DNA of 5,419 nt from an uncultured Muribaculaceae bacterium (GTDB lineage: Bacteria; Bacteroidota; Bacteroidia; Bacteroidales; Muribaculaceae), in assembly GCA_947173755.1 (NCBI GenBank), contig CAMWGM010000120.1:1-5419 (forward strand). The letters are read 5' to 3'. The notes under the pieces are model-generated. The model was not told the origin of the DNA. It worked only from the letters and a program-made list of their open reading frames with translations, and ran no database searches. The position numbers and the translations under genes were made by a program. Below, one piece after another: positions 1-5,419 of the stretch (position 1 is the first letter of the stretch; each line of letters begins with the position of its first letter).

Positions 1-1
1 C

Positions 2-427
2 ATCCTTGTAGATGCAGCCGGCATAAAACCCCGACGGTCTTTCGGCTATTACCGTAAGGTTTACACTTTTAAGGCTATGAAGAGACTCATGTATCTCGTC
101 TACGGTCGTGAGGAAGCAGAGCGCCGGCTCGACAGACGCCGCGCCAAAGCAGGGTCGAGCGACTATGCGCAAGCTTCGCCGATGATGCGTCGTATTCTCT
201 CGAAAGTCGTCAACGAGGACCTCACTTCCGAACTTCCGAAGATCAAAGCCCCGACACTCCTCATCTGGGGAGAGAATGACACTGCAACACCGCTTTCGGA
301 TGCTAAAAAAATGGAACGGCTCATTCCTGATGCAGGGCTCGTCAGTTATCCCGGCTGCGGGCACTACTCGTTCCTCGACAATCCCGGCGGTTTCGCGGCG
401 GTCCTGACAAGTTTTCTCAAATCTTAA
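2..427 (+). CDS. Alpha/beta-fold hydrolase, C-terminal part (5' end outside window)
   Basis: The reading frame is open from base 2 to a TAA stop, giving 141 visible residues. The start codon lies beyond the left edge. The ATG at 77 is an internal methionine, because the 25 residues before it (beginning ILVDAAGIKP) match the strand and loop that follow the nucleophile elbow in this family. The C-terminal half of the fold is visible: an alpha-helical lid region (about residues 12-75), then the strand with the acid residue (LLIWGENDTATP, Asp at visible residue 93), then the histidine loop (GCGHYSFLDNP, His at visible residue 121). Asp and His would complete a Ser-Asp-His triad whose nucleophile is off-window. 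The substrate cannot be told from this part; esterase, peptidase and lactonase activities all occur in the family. It lies 23 bases upstream of a membrane Mur ligase, so a role in cell-wall metabolism is possible, but that is inference from context only. Confidence 0.88.
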   Translation: MLVDAAGIKPRRSFGYYRKVYTFKAMKRLMYLVYGREEAERRLDRRRAKAGSSDYAQASPMMRRILSKVVNEDLTSELPKIKAPTLLIWGENDTATPLSDAKKMERLIPDAGLVSYPGCGHYSFLDNPGGFAAVLTSFLKS

Positions 428-450
428 TCTTCACTTCCAGTCAATCTGAT

Positions 451-2046
451 ATGACATTCTTTTGCATTTTTGCCATCGTCGCTCTCGTCGCCGCTCTCGT
501 CTGCTCGTTCGTCGAGGAGCGCCGTGACCTGATGATGCTTCAGCAGAATTCATATCGCAACGAGCGCTATCAGCGCTGGCTGTCGCAAAGCGGCGACACA
601 ACTTCGGTCATGCGTCTCGTAAGCGGGGCAGTGGTGCTCGCTTCGGTATCGACTCTCTCGGTGCCTGTTGTCGGACTTGCACTGATCACTTTCACGTCGA
701 TTGTCAATACCATAATCCTCGCCCGTCGCAAATACAAGAAGCCGCTCGTAATGACCCCCCGCGCCCGGCGTCTTCTCTTCACCGCCATGGTCGAGATACT
801 TATCGTGATTGCCGTTACTGTGGTCGGGACTTTCTGTTGGGGATGGCCGCCGGAACTCCCGGCAGTCGTCGCTCTCGGATGCTATTGTTTCAGCCATTGC
901 TTCATCCTCCTTGCCAATATCCTGCTGCGTCCTGTCGAAAGCAAAATCAACCGCGGTTTCTATGAGAAGGCTGCTTCGCGTCTGCGCTCGATGCCCGACC
1001 TGAAAGTGATCGGTATCACCGGTTCCTATGGAAAGACCTCGACCAAACATTATCTCAACCGCATCCTCTCGGAAGAATTTGAAGTGTGCATGACCCCGGG
1101 CAGTTTCAACACGACGCTCGGAGTTGTCCGCACCATCAATGAATACCTCAAGCCCTACGACAGGGTGTTCATCTGCGAGATGGGCGCCAAACAGCCCAAC
1201 GACATCAAGGAGATCTGTGATCTGGTCCATCCCTCCGTAGGCATCATCACTGCGGTCGGCGAGCAGCATCTCGAATCGTTCAAGACCATCGAGAATGTCC
1301 AGCGCACTAAATTCGAACTCGTCGACTCGCTCCCTTCCGACGGCCTAGCCATAGTAAACGATGATTTCAAATGGGTTGCGAACCGTGAGGTGAAAAATGT
1401 GGAGTGTATCCGCTATGCCGTCACCAATACAGGTGCCGCGGCCTTTCGTGCTGAAAATATTCAGTACACCGGCAACGGAACAACTTTCGATGTCGTCACA
1501 CCGGATGGAAAGCGCATCAGTCTCTCCACCCGTCTTGTAGGGGAGTGCAATGTTTCCAATCTTCTTGCCGCTGTGATCTGTGCGCTTAGCCTGGGAATGT
1601 CAGAAGATAAGATCCGTTATGCGGTCAGCCGCATTGAGCAGGTCGAACACCGCCTCAACATGAAACGCACTCCCGGAGGAGTTACCATCATCGACGATGC
1701 TTTCAACTCCAATCCAACCGGCTCGGGAATGGCACTCGATGTCCTCGCGTCGATGAAGGGGGGCAAGCGCATTGTCGTTACTCCCGGAATGATCGAACTC
1801 GGCGACCGCCAGTATGAACTCAACGCCGAGTTTGGACGTAAGATCGCCGTCTCGGCCGACGTGGCTGTCATAGTAGGCGAATACAACCGCGATGCCATCA
1901 CCGAGGGGATCGAGAGCGTGGCCGACCGTTCGGCTGCCCTTCATACCGTCGCTTCCTTCAACGACGCGCAGGCGTTGTTGGCAGGAATTCTCCGTCCCGG
2001 AGACACCATCCTCTACGAAAACGATTTACCCGACACTTTTAAATAA
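451..2046 (+). CDS. Membrane-anchored Mur ligase family protein (MurF-like)
   Basis: The product has 531 residues. Residues 1-160 form a membrane domain with four or five hydrophobic segments (about 2-20, 54-90 with a Pro at 72 that may split it in two, 108-128, 135-159). Basic stretches at 91-107 and 160-168 suggest that the catalytic part faces the cytoplasm. The Mur ligase core follows: P-loop TGSYGKTST (190-198), TPGSFNTTLG (215-224), Glu in CEMGA (243), the EQHLE motif (271-275), Lys287 at the position of the carbamylated lysine, EHRL (399-402), and the C-terminal-domain motifs DDAFNSNP (415-422) and PGMIELGD (445-452). These resemble MurF, which joins D-Ala-D-Ala to UDP-MurNAc-tripeptide using ATP. 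Two things differ from classical MurF: the N-terminal UDP-substrate domain is missing, and the protein ends with YENDLPD in place of the KGSR-type motif. The ddl gene 10 bases downstream supports a D-Ala-D-Ala-linked ligase. ATP-dependent amide ligation is likely, but the acceptor is uncertain. The ATG at 451 is chosen because it directly precedes the first hydrophobic segment; no Shine-Dalgarno motif is visible. Confidence 0.88.
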   Translation: MTFFCIFAIVALVAALVCSFVEERRDLMMLQQNSYRNERYQRWLSQSGDTTSVMRLVSGAVVLASVSTLSVPVVGLALITFTSIVNTIILARRKYKKPLVMTPRARRLLFTAMVEILIVIAVTVVGTFCWGWPPELPAVVALGCYCFSHCFILLANILLRPVESKINRGFYEKAASRLRSMPDLKVIGITGSYGKTSTKHYLNRILSEEFEVCMTPGSFNTTLGVVRTINEYLKPYDRVFICEMGAKQPNDIKEICDLVHPSVGIITAVGEQHLESFKTIENVQRTKFELVDSLPSDGLAIVNDDFKWVANREVKNVECIRYAVTNTGAAAFRAENIQYTGNGTTFDVVTPDGKRISLSTRLVGECNVSNLLAAVICALSLGMSEDKIRYAVSRIEQVEHRLNMKRTPGGVTIIDDAFNSNPTGSGMALDVLASMKGGKRIVVTPGMIELGDRQYELNAEFGRKIAVSADVAVIVGEYNRDAITEGIESVADRSAALHTVASFNDAQALLAGILRPGDTILYENDLPDTFK

Positions 2047-2056
2047 ACTTCCAAAG

Positions 2057-3244
2057 ATGAAGACAAATATCGGAGTGTTTTTCGGTGGACGTTCCACCGA
2101 ACATGAAATATCAGTCATCTCTGCCTCTCAGGCAATGCATGCAATCGATCGTGACAAATATGATGTCACGCCGATCTATATCACCAAGCAGGGAAAATTC
2201 TATACCGGCGACGCTCTTTTCGACGTCGCCAATTATCGCGATATCCCTTCTCTCCTGAGCAAATGCACACAGGTCTATATGGAGCCGAGTTACGGCGACT
2301 ATAATCTTTATCGTGTAAAGAAGGGAATGTTTGAGAAGCCGATTGTCACGACTCTCGATGTCGCAATCCCGGTTCTCCACGGGTCGAATGTCGAGGACGG
2401 TATCTTCGAGGGTGTCCTCGAGACCATCGGCATTCCCTATGCCGGTTGCAACACCCTCGCTTCGGCCAACGGAATGGACAAAATCACGATGAAGATGATT
2501 CTCCGCGAGTCGGGTGTGCCTGTCATCGACTACGTCTGGTTCACCGACAAGGAGTGGTTCAAGAAACGCGACGAGATCATCCAACGAATCGAGACGAAGA
2601 TCGGATATCCCGTTATCGTCAAGCCCGCTAACCTTGGATCCAGTGTCGGCATCGGTCGGGCCGCTGACCGCGACCAGTTGATACAGCGGATCGAGACAGC
2701 CGAGAAATATTCCTCGCGTCTGATTGTCGAGCATATGGTTGACAATCTCAAGGAAATCAACTGCTCGGTGCTCGGCGATTGTGACGACTATCGCATGTCG
2801 GTGCTCGAGGAACCTATCAAAAGTGCCGAGATTCTCTCTTATGAGGACAAATATATGGGTGGCACGAAAGGAGCCAAAGGTATGCAGGCATCGCAGAAAC
2901 GCATTCCCGCTGACCTTCCCGCGGATATGACCGAACGGATTCAGTATCTTGCCGGCGAGACTTTCCGTGTGCTCGGCTGCCATGGAGTGAGCCGCATCGA
3001 TTTCATCATCGACGACGATTCAAAGGAGATCTTCGTCAACGAGATCAATACTATCCCCGGCTCACTTTCATTTTATCTCTGGGAAGCGACCGGATTGAAA
3101 TTCAACCTCCTAATGGACGAACTCGTGCGTCTCGCCCTTCGCCGCAAGCGTGAGCAGGAGCAGAAGACCGTCAGTTATGACGCCAACATCTTCTCACTCT
3201 CAGGAGGTGCGAAGGGTGGGCTCAAAGGAGGCGTGAAACATTGA
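2057..3244 (+). CDS. ddl: D-alanine--D-alanine ligase
   Basis: This ATP-grasp ligase joins two D-alanines into the dipeptide used for the peptidoglycan stem, in the cytoplasm. It has 395 residues, longer than the roughly 300-370 usual for Ddl. Visible motifs are GGRSTEHEIS (10-19, with Glu15), HGSNVEDG (108-115), KPANLGSSVGIG (189-200, with Lys189 and Ser195), the omega-loop residues DKY (264-266), SRID (312-315), and NEINTIPGS (328-336), with Glu329 and Asn331 as metal ligands. By motif alignment, Glu15, Ser195 and Tyr266 match the Glu-Ser-Tyr triad of E. coli DdlB. A tyrosine here, not phenylalanine, favours D-Ala over D-lactate as second substrate. The C-terminus carries an extra basic, Gly/Lys-rich tail (about 361-395). 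The frame is open further upstream to an ATG at 1892, but that would overlap the Mur ligase by 155 bases and add 55 non-homologous residues, so the ATG at 2057 is chosen. It begins 10 bases after the Mur ligase stop, so the two are probably co-transcribed. Confidence 0.95.
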   Translation: MKTNIGVFFGGRSTEHEISVISASQAMHAIDRDKYDVTPIYITKQGKFYTGDALFDVANYRDIPSLLSKCTQVYMEPSYGDYNLYRVKKGMFEKPIVTTLDVAIPVLHGSNVEDGIFEGVLETIGIPYAGCNTLASANGMDKITMKMILRESGVPVIDYVWFTDKEWFKKRDEIIQRIETKIGYPVIVKPANLGSSVGIGRAADRDQLIQRIETAEKYSSRLIVEHMVDNLKEINCSVLGDCDDYRMSVLEEPIKSAEILSYEDKYMGGTKGAKGMQASQKRIPADLPADMTERIQYLAGETFRVLGCHGVSRIDFIIDDDSKEIFVNEINTIPGSLSFYLWEATGLKFNLLMDELVRLALRRKREQEQKTVSYDANIFSLSGGAKGGLKGGVKH

Positions 3245-3256
3245 CCTCAGGGTCGT

Positions 3257-3730
3257 TTAATCGTGATGATATGGCTCGCCACGCATGATCGTCATGGCCC
3301 GGTAGATCTGTTCCGCGAAAAACAGACGCACCATTTCATGGGTGAAGGTCATGCGTGACAGCGATAGCATCGAAGTAACGGTAGAGTAGACCTCGGGAGA
3401 GAAGCCGTAAGGCCCTCCGATGATAAAGACCAGTCTTTTGTATCCCTGTAACCCTCTTCTTTCTATCTCTCCTGCGAATTCACGCGACGTGAGTTGCCTG
3501 CCTCTTTCGTCGAGAAGGATGGCGTAATCGCCCGGCTTAAGGAAATCGATGATCAGCCGACCCTCGCGTGCCTTCTGCTCTTCGGCCGAAAGGGTTTTTG
3601 AGCCCTTGATGTCAGGGGTGACCACGATCTCGAATGGCTGATAACGGCTGATGCGCTTCGCATAGTCCTCGACAGCCTGGGAGATGTAAGGAGTGGCGGT
3701 CTTTCCGACAGCCAGTAATATAATTTTCAT
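3257..3730 (-). CDS. rlmH: 23S rRNA (pseudouridine(1915)-N(3))-methyltransferase RlmH
   Basis: This is a SPOUT-class methyltransferase that uses S-adenosylmethionine to methylate N3 of pseudouridine 1915 in helix 69 of 23S rRNA, acting on assembled ribosomes. Its 157 residues match the usual length of about 155-160. The N-terminus MKIILLAVGKT is typical. The knot region shows LLDERGRQLTSREFA (72-86), the SAM-binding FIIGGPYGF (102-110), and the signature from SLSRMTFTHEM (123-133) through the RLFFAEQIYRA helix (135-145) to the C-terminal GEPYHHD. No key residue appears to be missing. The gene converges on ddl with a 12-base gap and is divergent from nadC with a 27-base gap. The start is fixed by the conserved N-terminus; no Shine-Dalgarno motif is visible before it. 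Confidence 0.97.
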   Translation of the reverse strand: MKIILLAVGKTATPYISQAVEDYAKRISRYQPFEIVVTPDIKGSKTLSAEEQKAREGRLIIDFLKPGDYAILLDERGRQLTSREFAGEIERRGLQGYKRLVFIIGGPYGFSPEVYSTVTSMLSLSRMTFTHEMVRLFFAEQIYRAMTIMRGEPYHHD

Positions 3731-3757
3731 TGTCTAATTATCAAATACAATATTTTT
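3731..3757. promoter_or_regulatory. Divergent rlmH/nadC intergenic promoter region (candidate)
   Basis: The whole intergenic space between the two divergent starts is 27 bases and is very AT-rich compared with the flanking genes. On the minus strand it contains TGTATTTG (3749 down to 3742), one mismatch from the Bacteroidota -7 element TAnnTTTG. A TTG lies 23 bases upstream inside nadC, slightly further than the usual -33 spacing. For nadC, TAATTTTC at 3721-3728 inside the rlmH start is another one-mismatch -7 candidate, without a good TTG partner. At least part of each promoter must lie inside the opposite gene. The exact elements are weak guesses. Confidence 0.35.
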
Positions 3758-4606
3758 ATGAAGACTAAAGAGCAACTAATCGACGATCTCCTGACACTCG
3801 CATTCGCCGAGGATGTCGGCGACGGCGACCACACCACGCTATCCACAATTCCTGCCGACGAAATGGGCACTCAGCGGCTCATTCTCAAGGAGGAGGGAAT
3901 TCTTGCCGGCGTAGAGATTGCGAAAAAGGTGTTCGAGAAATTCGATCCGTCGCTCAGGATGACCGTCTTCATCACCGACGGTTCGCATGTCCGTCCCGGA
4001 GATGTGGCCTTTGAAGTGACAGGCCCGGTGCGTTCGCTGCTGCAGACCGAACGCATCATGCTCAACATCATGCAGCGCATGAGCGGAATCGCTACTCAGA
4101 CAGCACGCTATCAGGAAAAACTCAAGGGTCTCAAGACCAAGGTGCTCGACACCCGCAAGACTACTCCCGGACTCCGCATGCTTGAGAAAGAGGCAGTCCG
4201 CATCGGAGGCGGCATGAACCACCGCATCGGTCTCTTCGACATGATCCTTATCAAGGACACCCATGTTGACTTTGCCGGAGGGATCACTCAGGCCGTCGAG
4301 GCTGCCCGCGAATATTGCCGTAAAAACGGAAAGGATCTCAAGATTGAGGTGGAGGTGAGAAATACCGACGAGATCAAGGAGGCGCTTGCGGCCGGCGTTG
4401 ATCGCATAATGCTCGACAATTTCACTCCCGCACGTACCCGCGAAGCGGTCGCTCTCATCAACGGTCAGGTAGAAACCGAATCGTCAGGTGGCATTACACT
4501 GGAAACTCTCCGTGATTATGGCGAGTGTGGAGTTGATTTCATCTCCGTGGGGGCTCTCACTCATTCGGTGAAGGGTCTCGATATGAGTTTCAAGGCCGTC
4601 AAATAA
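3758..4606 (+). CDS. nadC: Nicotinate-nucleotide diphosphorylase (carboxylating), quinolinate phosphoribosyltransferase
   Basis: NadC converts quinolinate and PRPP to nicotinate mononucleotide, CO2 and pyrophosphate, the last step of the de novo entry into NAD synthesis, in the cytoplasm. Its 282 residues are the normal family length. The N-terminal domain shows EDVGDGDHTT (18-27) and TERIMLNIMQRMSG (97-110, with Arg99). The barrel shows DTRKTTPGLR (131-140, with Arg133 and Lys134), GGGMNHRIGLFD (150-161), IKDTHV (165-170, with Lys166), EVEVRN (197-202), IMLDNF (217-222, with Asp220), ESSGGI (241-246) and SVGALTHS (263-270), which is the phosphate-binding end. All the expected quinolinate- and PRPP-contacting basic residues appear present. 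No nadA or nadB is in the window. The gene seems to be a single transcription unit, with an AT-rich leader and a hairpin 20 bases after the stop. Confidence 0.97.
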   Translation: MKTKEQLIDDLLTLAFAEDVGDGDHTTLSTIPADEMGTQRLILKEEGILAGVEIAKKVFEKFDPSLRMTVFITDGSHVRPGDVAFEVTGPVRSLLQTERIMLNIMQRMSGIATQTARYQEKLKGLKTKVLDTRKTTPGLRMLEKEAVRIGGGMNHRIGLFDMILIKDTHVDFAGGITQAVEAAREYCRKNGKDLKIEVEVRNTDEIKEALAAGVDRIMLDNFTPARTREAVALINGQVETESSGGITLETLRDYGECGVDFISVGALTHSVKGLDMSFKAVK

Positions 4607-4626
4607 CCCTGTAGAAGTTATTGCAG

Positions 4627-4659
4627 CGGGAGCCGGGAATTTTCGGCTCCCGTTATCTT
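4627..4659 (+). terminator. Rho-independent-like terminator after nadC, possibly bidirectional
   Basis: A perfect 9-bp GC-rich stem, CGGGAGCCG (4627-4635) with CGGCTCCCG (4644-4652), encloses the 8-base loop GGAATTTT. On the plus strand it is followed by the T-rich TTATCTTT. It begins 20 bases after the nadC stop, and the stem ends 7 bases before the stop end of the convergent HAD gene, so it can serve both transcripts. On the minus strand the sequence after the stem is less U-rich, so termination in that direction would be weaker. Confidence 0.8.
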
Positions 4660-5286
4660 TCAGATGGTTAACTGATCGAGTCCGAACACGATTGTGTCGG
4701 CCTTGTCCTCAAGTTTCTCGGGGGGATTTGTTGTGGCGATCCCGACAACGTAGGCGTCGGCGGCACGTCCGGCAGTAATTCCCTGGATCGAGTCTTCGAA
4801 CACCACACATTCCTCGGGACGGAGTCCAAGCATCTCGGCTGCCTTGCGATAACCCTCCGGATCAGGTTTTCCCTGTTTCACCATGTCGCCGGTGATGATT
4901 ACGTCGAAAAAGTCGCGGAGTTCGGGATGACGGGCGAATAGAAAATCCATCTTCGTGTTGTCGCTGCTCGTGACGAGTGCTATCCGTTTTCCAGCCTGCT
5001 TGAGTTGGGTAAGAAATTCGTATGCACCGGGAAGATAAGGATATTTCATCTGCGCCTCGAATTTGTGGAGTTCGCCTACAATCATCTCACGGTCGCTTTC
5101 GGGATAACCTTCGAGAATCGCTTTCAGATTTGTACCCTTGATAGCATCAGCATATCCTTCGGGATGGCCGTATCGGGCTCCCATGGGTCCCCAGAATGTT
5201 GAATATTCGCCTTCGCTGTCGACTATCACGCCGTCGAGATCGAAGAGCATGCCTCGTGCCGAGGCAGGGAGTTGAGTTTTTGTCAT
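4660..5286 (-). CDS. HAD-superfamily hydrolase, beta-phosphoglucomutase-like subfamily
   Basis: The 208-residue protein has all four HAD motifs. Motif I is FDLDGVIVDSE (15-25) with nucleophile Asp16 and acid/base Asp18. Motif II is LVTSSDN (104-110). Motif III includes Lys140 in GKPDP (139-143). Motif IV is VFEDSIQG (162-169) with the Glu164-Asp165 pair. Residues of about 22-85 form a small helical C1 cap, as in beta-phosphoglucomutase and sugar-phosphate phosphatases. The protein should be cytosolic and Mg-dependent, acting through an aspartyl-phosphate. Whether it is a phosphatase or a mutase, and on which substrate, cannot be decided from sequence. It starts two bases after the stop of the HolA-like gene, which suggests co-transcription or translational coupling but not a shared function. 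The ATG at 5286 is used; Met13 is too close to motif I to be a better start. No Shine-Dalgarno motif is visible. Confidence 0.9.
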   Translation of the reverse strand: MTKTQLPASARGMLFDLDGVIVDSEGEYSTFWGPMGARYGHPEGYADAIKGTNLKAILEGYPESDREMIVGELHKFEAQMKYPYLPGAYEFLTQLKQAGKRIALVTSSDNTKMDFLFARHPELRDFFDVIITGDMVKQGKPDPEGYRKAAEMLGLRPEECVVFEDSIQGITAGRAADAYVVGIATTNPPEKLEDKADTIVFGLDQLTI

Positions 5287-5288
5287 AA

Positions 5289-5419
5289 TTAATTGATGAT
5301 TATGTTCCCGCGTGCTGTCAGGATCCTGAAAATCAGATCGCGCAGCAGAGAATAGGGATCCTGTCGCGATCCGACACCTTTCGATTGCGAATCGAAATTC
5401 CTGATGGCGGAAATTATCT
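5289..5419 (-). CDS. holA: DNA polymerase III subunit delta (HolA-like), C-terminal end only
   Basis: On the minus strand a frame is open from the right edge (first full codon at 5417) to a TAA at 5291-5289, giving 42 visible residues. They read ISAIRNFDSQSKGV, then SRQDPYSLLRDLIFRILTAR, then a short tail ending IIIN. This resembles the end of Bacteroidales HolA, where an ALREYDxKSKGV-like helix is followed by an LLKELxFKIL helix. HolA loads the beta sliding clamp as part of the clamp-loader complex. The match is from recognition of a short segment, so the name is moderately sure; that a real gene ends here is supported by the pattern and by the 2-base gap to the HAD start. The start and catalytic core are outside the window. 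Confidence 0.62.
   Translation of the reverse strand, partial: IISAIRNFDSQSKGVGSRQDPYSLLRDLIFRILTARGNIIIN
5379..5397. repeat. Perfect inverted repeat, 8-bp arms with 3-base spacer
   Basis: TTTCGATT (5379-5386), spacer GCG, AATCGAAA (5390-5397). It lies inside the codons of the HolA-like C-terminus (the RNFDSQSKG segment). The symmetry suits a dimeric DNA-binding protein site, but its place inside a coding region makes chance or codon constraint the simpler explanation. The repeat is seen directly; no function is claimed. Confidence 0.4.

Noticed and set aside
77..79. ATG at 77 as the start of the alpha/beta hydrolase
   Set aside because: The same frame is open to the left edge and reads as typical family sequence (VDAAG and what follows). 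A start at 77 would also remove the catalytic nucleophile.
550..1269. Long open frame on the minus strand (239 codons) opposite the Mur ligase
   Set aside because: It is a shadow of the well-supported plus-strand gene. Its translation is rich in His, Asp and Arg with no recognisable fold or motif.
1892..2056. Upstream extension of ddl to an earlier in-frame ATG
   Set aside because: The extra 55 residues are the out-of-frame reading of the Mur ligase end and have no Ddl likeness. The conserved Ddl start (IGVFFGGRS) follows the ATG at 2057 directly.
2111..2983. Long open frame on the minus strand (290 codons) opposite ddl
   Set aside because: It overlaps the conserved Ddl motifs and shows no family features of its own; it arises from the codon bias of ddl.
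2..3244. A vancomycin-resistance (van-type) cluster
   Set aside because: The ligase keeps the D-Ala-type tyrosine, and no VanH, VanX, VanY or two-component regulator genes are visible.
3243..3254. Small hairpin GACC-TCAG-GGTC between the convergent ddl and rlmH ends
   Set aside because: The stem is only 4 bp with no proper T-run after it, too weak to call a terminator.
5321..5363. Two copies of GGATCCTG 35 bases apart
   Set aside because: An 8-base direct repeat inside a coding frame, with the copies in different codon contexts, is most likely chance.

Overview
The window looks like chromosomal DNA from a member of the Bacteroidota, most likely order Bacteroidales and possibly a Muribaculaceae-like gut lineage. 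The evidence is the protein sequence style of RlmH, NadC and the HolA-type tail, moderate GC with an AT-rich intergenic gap, and the lack of any GGAGG-type ribosome binding site before all five visible starts. The family-level placement is inference. No RNA gene, mobile element or CRISPR array was found.

Region 1 (left edge to 3244, + strand) is a tight three-gene run. It holds the C-terminal part of an alpha/beta hydrolase (start cut off), a 531-residue Mur ligase of MurF type whose usual N-terminal substrate domain is replaced by a membrane domain, and a 395-residue D-alanine--D-alanine ligase. The gaps are 23 and 10 bases, so the run is probably an operon. It reads as a cell-wall (D-Ala-D-Ala dipeptide) cassette, perhaps in addition to the housekeeping murF and ddl. 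It is the most interesting part of the window.

Region 2 (3257-4606) holds the divergent pair rlmH (- strand, 23S rRNA pseudouridine methyltransferase) and nadC (+ strand, NAD biosynthesis), separated by only 27 bases. rlmH converges on ddl with a 12-base gap. nadC ends at a clear hairpin terminator.

Region 3 (4660 to right edge, - strand) holds a HAD-superfamily phosphatase/phosphomutase. Two bases upstream of its start lies the C-terminal end of a DNA polymerase III delta subunit (HolA-like) gene, which runs off the right edge and would be transcribed first. nadC and the HAD gene converge on the shared hairpin. Apart from the three-gene wall cassette, the genes look like ordinary housekeeping functions. 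There is no gene-free stretch longer than about 55 bases.
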